DNA from: Sinobaca qinghaiensis | Lineage (GTDB): Bacteria > Bacillota > Bacilli > Bacillales > Marinococcaceae | DNA length: 64,000 nucleotides | NCBI RefSeq assembly: GCF_003610495.1 | Contig: NZ_RAPK01000008.1 | Coordinates: forward strand, 233,296-297,295 | Direction of reading: 5' to 3' | In this document: piece by piece, positions 25,411-33,890 of the stretch | Numbering within the stretch: the first letter of the stretch is position 1 | How the letters are laid out: each line of letters begins with the position of its first letter | Translations under genes and position numbers: made by a program | The notes under the pieces: model-generated | What the model was told of the DNA's origin: nothing | Database searches by the model: none | What the model saw: only the letters and a program-made list of their open reading frames with translations

Positions 25411-25418
25411 TTACCGCT

Positions 25419-25838
25419 TCACCCTTCCGGATCAGCCGCACTTTCATCCATATACATAACCTCCCACAGGTGTCCGTCCAGATCTTCAAAGCTCGATCCG
25501 TACATAAACCCCTGCTCTGCCGGTTCCTGCGGAGAAGTCCCGCCGGCCCCGACGGCTTTACTGATAATTTCATCGACCTTCTCCCGACTGTCCACCTGCA
25601 GAGCCGTTATCGCCTCTATGCTCCGGGACGTATCGGTAATCTCCTTTTTTGTAAACGTCTGAAAAAACGGCTCTGTTAAAAGCATCGCAAAAATTGTTTC
25701 ACTAATGATCATGCACGTCGCGTTTTCATCGGTGAACTGAGGGTTAAATTCAAATCCAACCGCCGAGAAAAAATCGATCGACTTCTGTAGATCTTTTACC
25801 GGAAGATTAACAAAAATACGTTCTGCCTGCATACTCAT
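25419..25838 (-). CDS. VOC superfamily (glyoxalase-like) protein
   Basis: A 139-residue protein with two beta-alpha-beta-beta-beta units typical of vicinal-oxygen-chelate proteins: RIFVNLPVKDLQKSIDFFSAVGFEFNPQF at the start, and FMYGSSFEDLDGHLWEVMYMD near the end. It resembles the predicted lactoylglutathione-lyase group found across Bacillus. Members bind a metal through His and Glu; E128 in LWEVMY is a likely ligand, but the first ligand position is not obvious. Function is unassigned. GGGAG precedes the ATG. It is a single gene with its own terminator. Confidence 0.8.
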   Translation of the reverse strand: MSMQAERIFVNLPVKDLQKSIDFFSAVGFEFNPQFTDENATCMIISETIFAMLLTEPFFQTFTKKEITDTSRSIEAITALQVDSREKVDEIISKAVGAGGTSPQEPAEQGFMYGSSFEDLDGHLWEVMYMDESAADPEG

Positions 25839-25941
25839 TTCTGCTCCCGCCTCTTCGTTTTATTTGATATATTATGTATTCTACGCCGGCAGGCCGATTC
25901 CTTTGCCTATTTAAAAACGTCGTCTGCCGCGCGCTGCACAT

Positions 25942-26289
25942 CTACTCTTCTTTTTTTACAGAGAGTACTTCTTTGAGCTCATCGCTTACGCTCCGGTCAG
26001 ACATAGGGACACCCGAGCGGTAAGCGGCACGGCACATGAGATGCCCTGCTACCGGAGCCGTTAAAAACACGAATAAAATACCCAAAATCAAACGGACGCT
26101 GAAAAAATTCTCAATACCGGCGAAAAAAATGAAAGTGCCAAGCAGGGTGCAAAGCACGCCTAATGTAGCACTTTTCGTACCGGCATGGGACCTGGTATAT
26201 ATATCAGGCAGCCGGAGAATACCAATGGCACTGAGCAGGGCAAGCGTGGTTCCAATAAGCAGAAGAAGCGCTACAATGGTTTCAATCAC
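25942..26289 (-). CDS. mrpG: Na+/H+ antiporter subunit MrpG
   Basis: About 115 residues if translation begins at the GTG at 26289, inside the end of mrpF, giving the usual MrpG N-terminus (VIETIVALLLLIGTTLALLSAIG). Longer frames up to 26358 are possible but atypical. Three membrane segments with the family motif IGILRLPDIYTRSHAGTKSATLGV. MrpG is a small subunit of the seven-protein Mrp complex, which expels Na+ in exchange for protons and supports growth at high pH or salt. The hydrophilic tail is acidic. It is the last gene of the operon. Confidence 0.88.
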   Translation of the reverse strand: MIETIVALLLLIGTTLALLSAIGILRLPDIYTRSHAGTKSATLGVLCTLLGTFIFFAGIENFFSVRLILGILFVFLTAPVAGHLMCRAAYRSGVPMSDRSVSDELKEVLSVKKEE

Positions 26290-26566
26290 CGCGTCTGGAC
26301 TCAATGATAATCCCCCTCTCAATGTACTTGGAAAAAGCGACAGTGCCGATAAAGGCAATGATTCCCATCAACAGTATAATTTCCAGATAGGCGCTCGTCC
26401 GAAACGTGACAGAGAGCACAGCAACCATGGCAATTAGATTAATACCAATGGCATCAAGCGCTATGACCCGGTCCGGCATAGAGGGACCGATAATAATACG
26501 GTACAGCCCGACGAGAATAGAAACAGATAAAAAGACTAGACTGACAGCCATCGCAATCGCAAACAT
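26282..26566 (-). CDS. mrpF: Na+/H+ antiporter subunit MrpF
   Basis: A 94-residue protein with three membrane helices and the MrpF landmark GPSMPDRVIALDAIGIN (about 27-43), whose Asp is implicated in ion transport. The start overlaps the mrpE stop by one base, and the end overlaps mrpG by eight bases. Confidence 0.93.
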   Translation of the reverse strand: MFAIAMAVSLVFLSVSILVGLYRIIIGPSMPDRVIALDAIGINLIAMVAVLSVTFRTSAYLEIILLMGIIAFIGTVAFSKYIERGIIIESRRGD

Positions 26567-27048
26567 CAGCGTGTCACCTCCATAATAGCTTGTTCGAACG
26601 AATTTTTAGTGGCAATTACTTTATTCTGCGATTCCGGTATGTCCATCGCATGGATATACAGCACATTTCCCTCAGCAGATACTTCCATGACCACCGAACC
26701 CGGCGTCAGCATCAGCAGCATCGCGAGAAAGGTAATTTCCCAGTCCGTGGAAAGTTCTGTTTCCAGTTTAAAAATGCCGGGCGTAATGTTCAGGCGCGGA
26801 CGCAGAATCTGCCGGATCACAAGGATGCTTGAGGAGACGAGTTCTCTAATGAAAATAAACAGCAGCTTAGTTATGCTCCAGAGCTTCCACAAATAGAATT
26901 CCTTTGGAAAAAAACGGCGGAAAGAGAAAATAAGTACCAGCCCGATTACATAACCTGTCATTAACGTTGTTACATAAATACCTTCTTCGTCCTGAAAAGA
27001 TGCCCACAGAACAGCGATTAAAATATTAAGCAGTATTTGCGCCGGCAT
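26566..27048 (-). CDS. mrpE: Na+/H+ antiporter subunit MrpE
   Basis: A 160-residue protein with hydrophobic N-terminal helices (residues 2-18 and 25-42). The MrpE core follows: FRRFFPKEFYLWKLW, FIRELVSSSILVIRQILRP, and LAMLLMLTPGSVVMEVSAEGNVLYIHAMD. MrpE is required for full antiport in Bacillus. It is separated from mrpD by 27 bases that hold the ribosome binding site AGAGGA, and overlaps mrpF by one base. Confidence 0.93.
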   Translation of the reverse strand: MPAQILLNILIAVLWASFQDEEGIYVTTLMTGYVIGLVLIFSFRRFFPKEFYLWKLWSITKLLFIFIRELVSSSILVIRQILRPRLNITPGIFKLETELSTDWEITFLAMLLMLTPGSVVMEVSAEGNVLYIHAMDIPESQNKVIATKNSFEQAIMEVTR

Positions 27049-27075
27049 GTTCTATCCTCTCCTTTGCCGTTTTGA

Positions 27076-28557
27076 TTAAGCAGGCCCGAGTACCGCTTCG
27101 ATGTAAACAGCAGGATTCATTAAATCAGAGGCGGCCGCCGCTACATATGGATTCACCCATTCCACTCCAATTCCCAAAAACAGGCTCACGCATATAAGCA
27201 GGGTACAGGGCAGCAGAAGACCGTGCGTTGAGGTTTTCTCATCCTCCTTGCTTAACTGGTTTTCTCCCCAGAATCCATTCATGAAAATTTTCATCGTCGA
27301 ATACAGCACGGCCAGACTGGAAAGCAGCCCGATCACTCCGAGCACATAAAACTGGGTTTCCAGCGTCCCCTGCAGTACGAGCAGCTTGCCAAAAAATCCG
27401 CTCAGCGGTGGTACTCCGACCAGGGCGAAGGAAGCGATAAAAAACATCCAGCCCAAATATGGATGATTCCGGATCATACCGCTCATTTCTTTTAATTGAT
27501 AGGTACCGACAAGCCCGACCATTGCGCCTCCGAGTAGAAAGAGGAGAGTTTTTACCACCATATCATGAATCAGATAATAAATAGCCCCGGTAAGTGCCGC
27601 TTCCTGAAACACAGCGATTCCGATCACGATAAAACCAATAGCTATTACGATATTATATGCCAGCACTTTTTGAATATTGCCATAAGCCACCGCTCCGATG
27701 CTTCCCAGAATCATCGTCAAGCCGGCCATCCAGGCGATAACGCTGTGGGTGATGCCGGGTTCGTGATAAAAAATCAGGGTGAACATACGGAAAATTGCGT
27801 ATACTCCCACCTTCGTCAGCAGTCCGGCAAAAAGCGCGGAAATAGCAGTCGGCGGTGCGCTATAGGATTCCGGCAGCCAATAGAAAAACAGCAGCGCCGA
27901 CTTCACAGCAAAAATGACTAAAAACAGCAGGGCAATGGCCGTAAGCAGATCAGGCTGGCCGGCTTCTGCTACACGCACCGACAGATGAGCCATATTAAGC
28001 GTTCCCGTTACCGCGTACAAGTAGGCAACCGCCACAATAAACAGCATCGAAGACACGATATTAATCAATACATACATAATGCCTGCCCGAAGCTGTTTTT
28101 TTAAACCGCCCAAAGATAACAGGACATAAGAAGCGAGAAGCATTACCTCGAAGAATACAAATAGATTAAAAATGTCCCCTGTTAAAAAAGATCCGTTGAC
28201 GCCGGTAATTAAAAATTGAATAAAAGCATAATAGTAAAACCGTTCTCTTTCCCATTCTATAGATTGAAAGGAATAAATCAGGCAGCCCAGGGCGACTATG
28301 CAGGAGGTAATCACCAGCAGCAGCGAGAAGGTATCCGCCACAAGGACAATACCGAACGGAGCCTCCCAGCCGCCAAGGTTCAGAATCTGAATGCCTTCTC
28401 CTCCTACCTGCTGAAGCAGGTGGACCGCCGTTCCCATTACGGCAAGAAACGAAAGCACGCTCAGCAGGCGCTGAATCATCACATATTTAGGAAAAAGTAC
28501 GAGCAGTGCTCCCGTAAGAAATGGGATAACGATTGGCAGGATCACGATATTATTCAT
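27076..28557 (-). CDS. mrpD: Na+/H+ antiporter subunit MrpD
   Basis: A 493-residue polytopic protein homologous to complex I proton-channel subunits (NuoL/M/N). It has about fourteen membrane segments, with FFEVMLLASYVLLSLGG (the conserved TM5 Glu), KSALLFFYWLPESYSAPPTAISALFAGLLTKVGVYA (the conserved Lys helix) and LIHDMVVKTLLFLLGG. It is a transport core of the Mrp complex together with MrpA. The start overlaps mrpC by eight bases. Confidence 0.95.
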   Translation of the reverse strand: MNNIVILPIVIPFLTGALLVLFPKYVMIQRLLSVLSFLAVMGTAVHLLQQVGGEGIQILNLGGWEAPFGIVLVADTFSLLLVITSCIVALGCLIYSFQSIEWERERFYYYAFIQFLITGVNGSFLTGDIFNLFVFFEVMLLASYVLLSLGGLKKQLRAGIMYVLINIVSSMLFIVAVAYLYAVTGTLNMAHLSVRVAEAGQPDLLTAIALLFLVIFAVKSALLFFYWLPESYSAPPTAISALFAGLLTKVGVYAIFRMFTLIFYHEPGITHSVIAWMAGLTMILGSIGAVAYGNIQKVLAYNIVIAIGFIVIGIAVFQEAALTGAIYYLIHDMVVKTLLFLLGGAMVGLVGTYQLKEMSGMIRNHPYLGWMFFIASFALVGVPPLSGFFGKLLVLQGTLETQFYVLGVIGLLSSLAVLYSTMKIFMNGFWGENQLSKEDEKTSTHGLLLPCTLLICVSLFLGIGVEWVNPYVAAAASDLMNPAVYIEAVLGPA

Positions 28558-28888
28558 GTTCCGGTCCCCGCAGTTTCTTCATGTCATCGGATTTAAACTC
28601 CTGATAGGCTCTATAGGCAAGTACTAAGAAAAAGGCAGTAGTTCCAAAATTAATAACAATGGCTGTCAGTATTAACGCCTGCGGCAGCGGATCGGCGTAA
28701 GGAGCCGCCTCAGCCCCAAGCAGAGGCGCTCCGCCCTGTTTTAACCCCCCCATTGTTAAAAGCAGAAGCAGTGCCCCGTGTCCAATAATGGATGTTCCTA
28801 AAATAATACGGAGCAGGCTTTTCGTTAAGATTAAATACGTGCCAATGCTGAAAAATATTCCAATAACAAAGGCCATTACAGTCTCCAT
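28550..28888 (-). CDS. mrpC: Na+/H+ antiporter subunit MrpC
   Basis: A 112-residue three-helix protein homologous to NuoK, with TYLILTKSLLRIILGTSIIGHG and DPLPQALILTAIVINFGTTAF as family segments. The start overlaps the mrpB stop by one base, and the end overlaps mrpD by eight. Confidence 0.94.
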   Translation of the reverse strand: METVMAFVIGIFFSIGTYLILTKSLLRIILGTSIIGHGALLLLLTMGGLKQGGAPLLGAEAAPYADPLPQALILTAIVINFGTTAFFLVLAYRAYQEFKSDDMKKLRGPEHE

Positions 28889-29325
28889 TATTCCTCATCC
28901 CCTTTGTTGCGGCTGATGCTTACGATTACGGTCATTGTAGTGCCGACTACGGCCATGGCCACCCCTATTTCAAAAATAATGGTCGTGGCAATATTTATTT
29001 CTTCATTAACAATAGGCATATAAAAGTGCAGATGGGCCTGGCTTAAAAATGGGACATGGAATACAAAGGAAGCCATGCCTGTAAATAAAGACACCAGTAC
29101 GCCAAGTCCGGTAATCACTTTATAGTTTATAGGAAGCGTCTGGGTGACAGTCTCAATATCAAACGCCAGCAGCATTAGAATAAGTGCCGATGAAATCACC
29201 AGCCCGCCGATAAAGCCGCCGCCTGGATTATGATGCCCGGCGAAAAATAAATAAATCGCAAAAGTAAGGATAATAAACGTTACTATTTTTGTAACGGTCT
29301 GAAGAATGACATCATTAATTTTCAT
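28888..29325 (-). CDS. mrpB: Na+/H+ antiporter subunit MrpB
   Basis: About 145 residues from the ATG at 29325, chosen because GAGGG lies seven bases upstream; an ATG two codons earlier is too close to the site. Four membrane helices with the MrpB signature FAGHHNPGGGFIGGL. Overlaps the mrpA end by 11 bases and mrpC by one. Confidence 0.93.
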   Translation of the reverse strand: MKINDVILQTVTKIVTFIILTFAIYLFFAGHHNPGGGFIGGLVISSALILMLLAFDIETVTQTLPINYKVITGLGVLVSLFTGMASFVFHVPFLSQAHLHFYMPIVNEEINIATTIIFEIGVAMAVVGTTMTVIVSISRNKGDEE

Positions 29326-31720
29326 GATCATCCCTCTTTTCTTTCATCCTGAGACTGATTAAAGAATACACGCCCAGACCTGCAATACAGAGAACCATTA
29401 TTTCAAGCAGCGTATCAAATCCGCGGAAATCAGCCAGAATGGCATTAACCATATTCCTTGATCCGGCCAGCTCGTAGGAGTCCTCGAAATATACCGAAAT
29501 CGATGGAAACAGCTTATTTCCCTGGGCAGCGAGCGTAAAGGAGGTGATCAGCACACCCACACCCAACGAAATAATCAAGTTTGGAATCTGGACACGTCTT
29601 GCCGTTTCCCGAAAGCGGAACTCCGGAAGAAAGCGCAGGCAGAGAAGATACAAAGCGACAGAGACGGTTTCTACGACCAGCTGCGTTAAAGCCAGATCCG
29701 GCGCGCGGAAAATCACAAAAAACAGCGCAACCAGATACCCTACAGCTCCAATAGCAATGATGGCGGTCAGTCTCTTTGAAGCGAGCATCACCGTCAGGGC
29801 ACCCGCTACAAGTCCTACAGCAAGAAGGACTTCATACACTTCTATAGTTGATACATCGATTCTCCGGAAGGAAATACCTTCCGAGAAAAGAAGCATGCCC
29901 CCCGCCAGTATAATAAGTATTCCTAAAATATACTGAATGTAGTCCCGCGTTAAACCGCTCATATAAATATTTGTAAAAGAGTATGCCGCCTGCTCCGCTT
30001 TCAATATGCCGGAAGAGTACGCATTATTAAGCGTGTAAACCTGCGGAAACAAGGTGAAAATGCCTTTCCACCGCTTCCACGTTAAAAATAAAATACTTCC
30101 AAGCACAATGACGCCAAGCGTCATAAACAGCTCCTTATTAAATCCATGCCAGGCTTCAATATGAATGGAAAAATCCCCAGCATCCCCCGGCAGAATCGAA
30201 GCTACCATAGGTTCGAGCACGTAATGGGCCAGCACGTTCGGCGCAAAGAAAATTCCAATCACAAATGCCGCAAGCACTGCAGGGGAAATCAACATCCCGG
30301 GAGGCGCTTCTTTTGGTTTTTTTTCAAGACGGCGCGGACGGTATTTCCCCCGGAACGTATGAAAGATAAGAATCATGCTGTAAACGAAGGTAAAAATACT
30401 TGCCACCCAGGCTACAGCTGGAATAAGCAGGCCGGCCGCCCCGGCTGAAAAAATCCCCGTCTCTTCTAAAGAAAGGGAGCTGGTAAAGAACAGCTCTTTA
30501 CTTAAAAAACCGTTAAACGGCGGCACTCCTGCCATAGAAAGGCTGCCGATCAGCGTCAGCGTAAAAGAAATAGGCATCAGGCTCATCAGCCCGCCTAATT
30601 TTCTCGTGTCTCTCGTACCGGTTTCATGGTCAATAATACCGATCACCATAAACAAGCAGCCTTTAAACGTGGAGTGGTTTACTAGATGAAACACAGCTGC
30701 CAGAACTGCCGTCGTATATAGAGCCGTTTCTGCTTCCTCCGTGACAGCCAGAGCCAGTGACCCTATTCCAAGAAGTGATGTAATTAAGCCCAGCTGACTA
30801 ATCGTGGAAAAAGCGAGCAGTGCTTTTAAATCGGTTTGCTTCATCGCATTGACTGCACCCCAGAACAAAGTAACGAGGCCAACCGATGTAATGATCCAAA
30901 ACCACTCCCCGGTCCCTCCAAAAAGTGGAGTGAAGCGGGCAATGGCGTAAATGCCTGCTTTAACCATCGTCGCCGAATGCAGATAGGCGCTGATAGGCGT
31001 CGGCGCTTCCATTGCGTCTGGAAGCCAGATATGAAAAGGAAACTGGGCGGATTTGGCAAAGGCGCCAATCAACACAAAAATCATGGCCGGCAGAAACAGG
31101 GAATGCTCCTGCAGTTCTCCTGCCTGGCTTATAATGCCGCGGATGCTGTACGTTCCTGCCATAGAATGAAGCAGTACAATACCCGCAAGCATTGAAAATC
31201 CGCCGCTCACCGTAATCAGCATCGCTTTCTGCGCTCCATTCCGGGATTTTTTCCGCTGATACCAGAATGCGATCAGCAGAAAAGATGAAATGCTCGTAAG
31301 CTCCCAGAATAAATAAAAGCCTATCAGGTTGTCGGAAAATACGACGCCAAGCATCGCACCCATAAATAAAAGCATGTATACGTAAAAATTATGTAGCAGT
31401 TCCCTCGTTTTCGATAAATAGAATATGGAATATAAAACGACCAATGCACCAATTCCACTAATTAAAAAACCAAATACAAGACTCAATCCATCTACATAAA
31501 AAGAGAGATTGATACCATAGGAAGGAATCCAGGAAAGAGTGTAGAGCATCGTCTCTCCTTCACTTATATCTACCAGCCAGCTTCCCAGTACCACAAAAAG
31601 AATAAGCGGCAGCGGCAGAACAAACCAGCCGGTATGAATCCGGGAGACATATCGATAAAGGAAAGGAATCATCAGGGCATATAGAAAGGGTAAAAGAACA
31701 ACAGAATGGAGCCAGGACAA
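29315..31720 (-). CDS. mrpA: Na+/H+ antiporter subunit MrpA
   Basis: An 801-residue membrane protein and the largest Mrp subunit. The N-terminal two thirds resemble NuoL (ENLIGFYLFWELTSISSFLLIAFW-type segment, KSAQFPFHIWLPDAMEAPTPISAYLHSATMVKAG). The C-terminal third (from about 600) carries the MrpA-specific MbhD/MbhE-like domain (APDLALTQLVVETVSVALYLL). The start is a TTG with a perfect AGGAGG seven bases upstream; no ATG or GTG fits as well. It heads the seven-gene operon. TATACT and TAATAT sequences near 31780-31795 are possible -10 elements, but no clear -35 was found. Confidence 0.95.
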   Translation of the reverse strand: MSWLHSVVLLPFLYALMIPFLYRYVSRIHTGWFVLPLPLILFVVLGSWLVDISEGETMLYTLSWIPSYGINLSFYVDGLSLVFGFLISGIGALVVLYSIFYLSKTRELLHNFYVYMLLFMGAMLGVVFSDNLIGFYLFWELTSISSFLLIAFWYQRKKSRNGAQKAMLITVSGGFSMLAGIVLLHSMAGTYSIRGIISQAGELQEHSLFLPAMIFVLIGAFAKSAQFPFHIWLPDAMEAPTPISAYLHSATMVKAGIYAIARFTPLFGGTGEWFWIITSVGLVTLFWGAVNAMKQTDLKALLAFSTISQLGLITSLLGIGSLALAVTEEAETALYTTAVLAAVFHLVNHSTFKGCLFMVIGIIDHETGTRDTRKLGGLMSLMPISFTLTLIGSLSMAGVPPFNGFLSKELFFTSSLSLEETGIFSAGAAGLLIPAVAWVASIFTFVYSMILIFHTFRGKYRPRRLEKKPKEAPPGMLISPAVLAAFVIGIFFAPNVLAHYVLEPMVASILPGDAGDFSIHIEAWHGFNKELFMTLGVIVLGSILFLTWKRWKGIFTLFPQVYTLNNAYSSGILKAEQAAYSFTNIYMSGLTRDYIQYILGILIILAGGMLLFSEGISFRRIDVSTIEVYEVLLAVGLVAGALTVMLASKRLTAIIAIGAVGYLVALFFVIFRAPDLALTQLVVETVSVALYLLCLRFLPEFRFRETARRVQIPNLIISLGVGVLITSFTLAAQGNKLFPSISVYFEDSYELAGSRNMVNAILADFRGFDTLLEIMVLCIAGLGVYSLISLRMKEKRDDHEN

Positions 31721-31846
31721 AATGTAACCTCCTACTCACTGAATGTAATAGGATCCATCATTTTCAGTTTTTTTCTTCTTATATATTAGTATAAAGAAAG
31801 GCAGGCCGTTTCGCACATAATAAATGCATAAACTCTATCCAGCTCA

Positions 31847-31855
31847 TGATATAAT
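31847..31855 (+). promoter_or_regulatory. Extended -10 promoter for the leader ORF/USP gene
   Basis: TGATATAAT gives a perfect -10 (TATAAT, 31850-31855) with an upstream TG. No good -35 is visible, as expected for extended -10 promoters. It lies about 70 bases upstream of the leader ORF. Confidence 0.5.
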
Positions 31856-31922
31856 TTAAAAGAGAGCGCTTCCAGGTTACCCTTGATTATCAATTGACAA
31901 AATCAGGAACGAGGAGTAGCCT

Positions 31923-31985
31923 ATGGATGAGCTTCATCGATTATCAAGAATTTATTTACACGAGGTGAAAGATCATGACCGGTAA
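31923..31985 (+). CDS. Candidate leader peptide (20 codons) overlapping the USP gene start
   Basis: The ATG at 31923 has GAGGAG (31911-31916) six bases upstream, a better site than that of the next gene. The frame reads MDELHRLSRIYLHEVKDHDR and stops at 31983-31985, so it overlaps the following ATG (31975) by 11 bases. This arrangement would couple translation of the downstream gene to the leader. The peptide is charged and His-rich (three His), with no membrane segment. I recognise no family. It is too short for confident gene calling; the strong site and precise overlap are the evidence. Confidence 0.4.
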   Translation: MDELHRLSRIYLHEVKDHDR

Positions 31986-32631
31986 GGGTACAATGGATGA
32001 AAGCATTCTGGTCTGTGTTTATTACGGGCCAAACGGTGCCAAATTAATACGCAGGGGATGCAAAATCGCTTCCCGCCTTGACTGTCCTTTATATATAGTA
32101 TCAATCGACCCTGCTCCCGCCGATGAACTGGATCACGAGAAGAGCCAGTACATTGAAAGCTGGAAAAAGCTTGCAGAAGACTACGGGGCCACCGAGTTTA
32201 TTTTAAAAGATAACGAAAAGCGCCCGGTCGTTAAAGTCATTGGAGAAGTCGCCAGGGAAAAAGGCGTGACCCAGATTATTATCGGCCAGACCGCTAAAAG
32301 CCGCTGGGAGGAAATTACTAAAGGCTCCTTTGTTAATATTCTTCTAAAAGAGCTTCCTTTCATTGACCTTCATATCATTTCTGTTTCAAGAGAGCTTAGA
32401 GGTCATGACGGTGATTACGAGAAGGGCTGTCACGCTTATCTTGTGCGGGATGGCACTCAGTATAAAATCAGCTTTAACCATACGAACGAAGCACAATACG
32501 AAGGTATCTTTTTTAAAGAAACCGGCACCGACTTTAACAACGGAACCTTTAAGTTTATGAAAGACGGCGAAATGCTGGAAATTCACGTAACCGAAGACTA
32601 TGTGACAGAAAAAGAAAAGCTGGGGGTATAA
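31975..32631 (+). CDS. KdpD-type universal-stress-protein domain protein, stand-alone
   Basis: A 218-residue soluble protein. Residues 8-132 match the USP-like domain of the KdpD potassium sensor (ILVCVYYGPNGAKLIRRGCKIA, LYIVSID, VTQIIIGQTAKSRWEEITKGSFVNILLKELPFIDLHIISV). The kinase part is absent. Residues from about 134 on form an extra acidic domain (GHDGDYEKGCHAYLVRDGTQYKISF...) that I do not recognise. In KdpD this domain can bind nucleotides, including c-di-AMP in some species. The gene is divergent from mrpA, so a role in K+/Na+ homeostasis is plausible but inferred. The start at 31975 has AGGTGAAAG upstream; the ATG at 31993 is also possible. Confidence 0.75.
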   Translation: MTGKGTMDESILVCVYYGPNGAKLIRRGCKIASRLDCPLYIVSIDPAPADELDHEKSQYIESWKKLAEDYGATEFILKDNEKRPVVKVIGEVAREKGVTQIIIGQTAKSRWEEITKGSFVNILLKELPFIDLHIISVSRELRGHDGDYEKGCHAYLVRDGTQYKISFNHTNEAQYEGIFFKETGTDFNNGTFKFMKDGEMLEIHVTEDYVTEKEKLGV

Positions 32632-32701
32632 GAAATATTTCCCTCTTTTCAAACAGCCTGTCCGGATAAATGTATATAAAATCAAACAATCTTTACTACT
32701 T

Positions 32702-32738
32702 CAAAAAAGACGAAACGCCGCAGCGTTTCGTCTTTTTA
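32702..32738. terminator. Bidirectional terminator between the USP and DUF4003 genes
   Basis: GACGAAACGC/GCGTTTCGTC perfect stem (32708-32717 and 32722-32731), with an A run before and a T run after. Confidence 0.88.
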
Positions 32739-32754
32739 TGCGTTCCCACTCTTT

Positions 32755-33753
32755 TTAATTGCCTCCGGAGCCAGAACCGGAGCCGGAAGCGATGGCTCCG
32801 GCCATTGCCCCGGTCATCGCTGCCTGCTGGGCCTGAAGAATACTTTCAAGCGATGTCTGAACAGCGGTTTCCATAATAGAAGCTTCTTCTGCATATTCAC
32901 TGACGGAAAGCTGTACCGCAATCGTAAAATTCATTTTTTTATGCCACTTAAATTCTTTGGCCTCATTCAGGGCATTTTCAATCCTTACAATAAAATCAGC
33001 CAGCATTTCCTTTTCCTCTGCGAGTGCCATAATTCCTACTTCCGGATAATGTATCGGTCTGACTTTCTTCTCCTGTGCTTCTAGAGTGACGACTACATCC
33101 ATGGCATGTTTGACGAGAATGTCAGTGTCTTCATTGTCACGCAGGGCCAGAATATGGCTCAGCATCTGCAGCTCGTTGGATTTTTTGAACCCTTTATCAT
33201 TCAGGTTCCCATACAGCTCTTCGATCTTTGCCATCAGCGGTGCTTCTTCTAACGATGATGCAGCTAACAGCACGGCAATCGGATAATCGGAGCTCGACGT
33301 CAAAAACATATGATCCTTTTTCATCAAATCAAATACACGCTTGGCTCCTTTAATCAGATCATCCCTGCTGTCTGCTTCTTTTTTTAAATCAAGCACGAGA
33401 AGAGCGGAAATATACGTAAAGCTTCCTCTTTGAAAGGAGCTGTCCACCAGTTGATCGTAAACCTCCATCCATTCATGATACTTTTCTTCGGGATTATCGA
33501 AACGAATATCCAGCGTGGCCGCTCCTACATATACCTGAGCACTGTTTAAAGCACTGAACACTCCTTTTTTCTTTTTCACGTATTCGGCAATTTCTTTAAA
33601 ACGTTCTACATCAAGCTCTTTTTTACGTACCACATACATAGAGGAAATCAGCATAAGCACTCTTGCATCCACTACCTGCCATTTCAGTTCCTGTTTCAGG
33701 GTGGAATAGTACTTCTCATACGTTTCAAGTTTATCCATCAGTTTGTTTTCCAT
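32755..33753 (-). CDS. DUF4003 family protein
   Basis: A 332-residue, almost entirely helical cytoplasmic protein. It matches the Bacillus DUF4003 family in length and in segments such as the N-terminal YEKYYSTLKQELKWQVVDARVLMLISSMYV and the central SSSDYPIAVLLAA. The C-terminus is a low-complexity Gly/Ser tail (about 318-332, AGAIASGSGSGSGGN), an unusual but family-typical end. The function of DUF4003 is not known. AAAGGATG precedes the ATG. It is a single gene with its own terminator. Confidence 0.8.
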   Translation of the reverse strand: MENKLMDKLETYEKYYSTLKQELKWQVVDARVLMLISSMYVVRKKELDVERFKEIAEYVKKKKGVFSALNSAQVYVGAATLDIRFDNPEEKYHEWMEVYDQLVDSSFQRGSFTYISALLVLDLKKEADSRDDLIKGAKRVFDLMKKDHMFLTSSSDYPIAVLLAASSLEEAPLMAKIEELYGNLNDKGFKKSNELQMLSHILALRDNEDTDILVKHAMDVVVTLEAQEKKVRPIHYPEVGIMALAEEKEMLADFIVRIENALNEAKEFKWHKKMNFTIAVQLSVSEYAEEASIMETAVQTSLESILQAQQAAMTGAMAGAIASGSGSGSGGN

Positions 33754-33850
33754 GCGATTTCATCCTTTCCGCATATCTGTATCTGTCACATCTATCATTA
33801 TACTGCTTTATCAACCTGAACAGTACCTTCCTCTAATGAAGACCGTTGAA

Positions 33851-33890
33851 CAAAATAAAGCCCCTTCCGTAGTGGAAGAGGCTTTATTTC
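33851..33890. terminator. Terminator of the APC permease gene
   Basis: AAATAAAGCC..CTTCC / GGAAG..GGCTTTATTT long stem with one interruption and flanking A/T runs; the permease stop codon lies at its edge. Confidence 0.8.
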
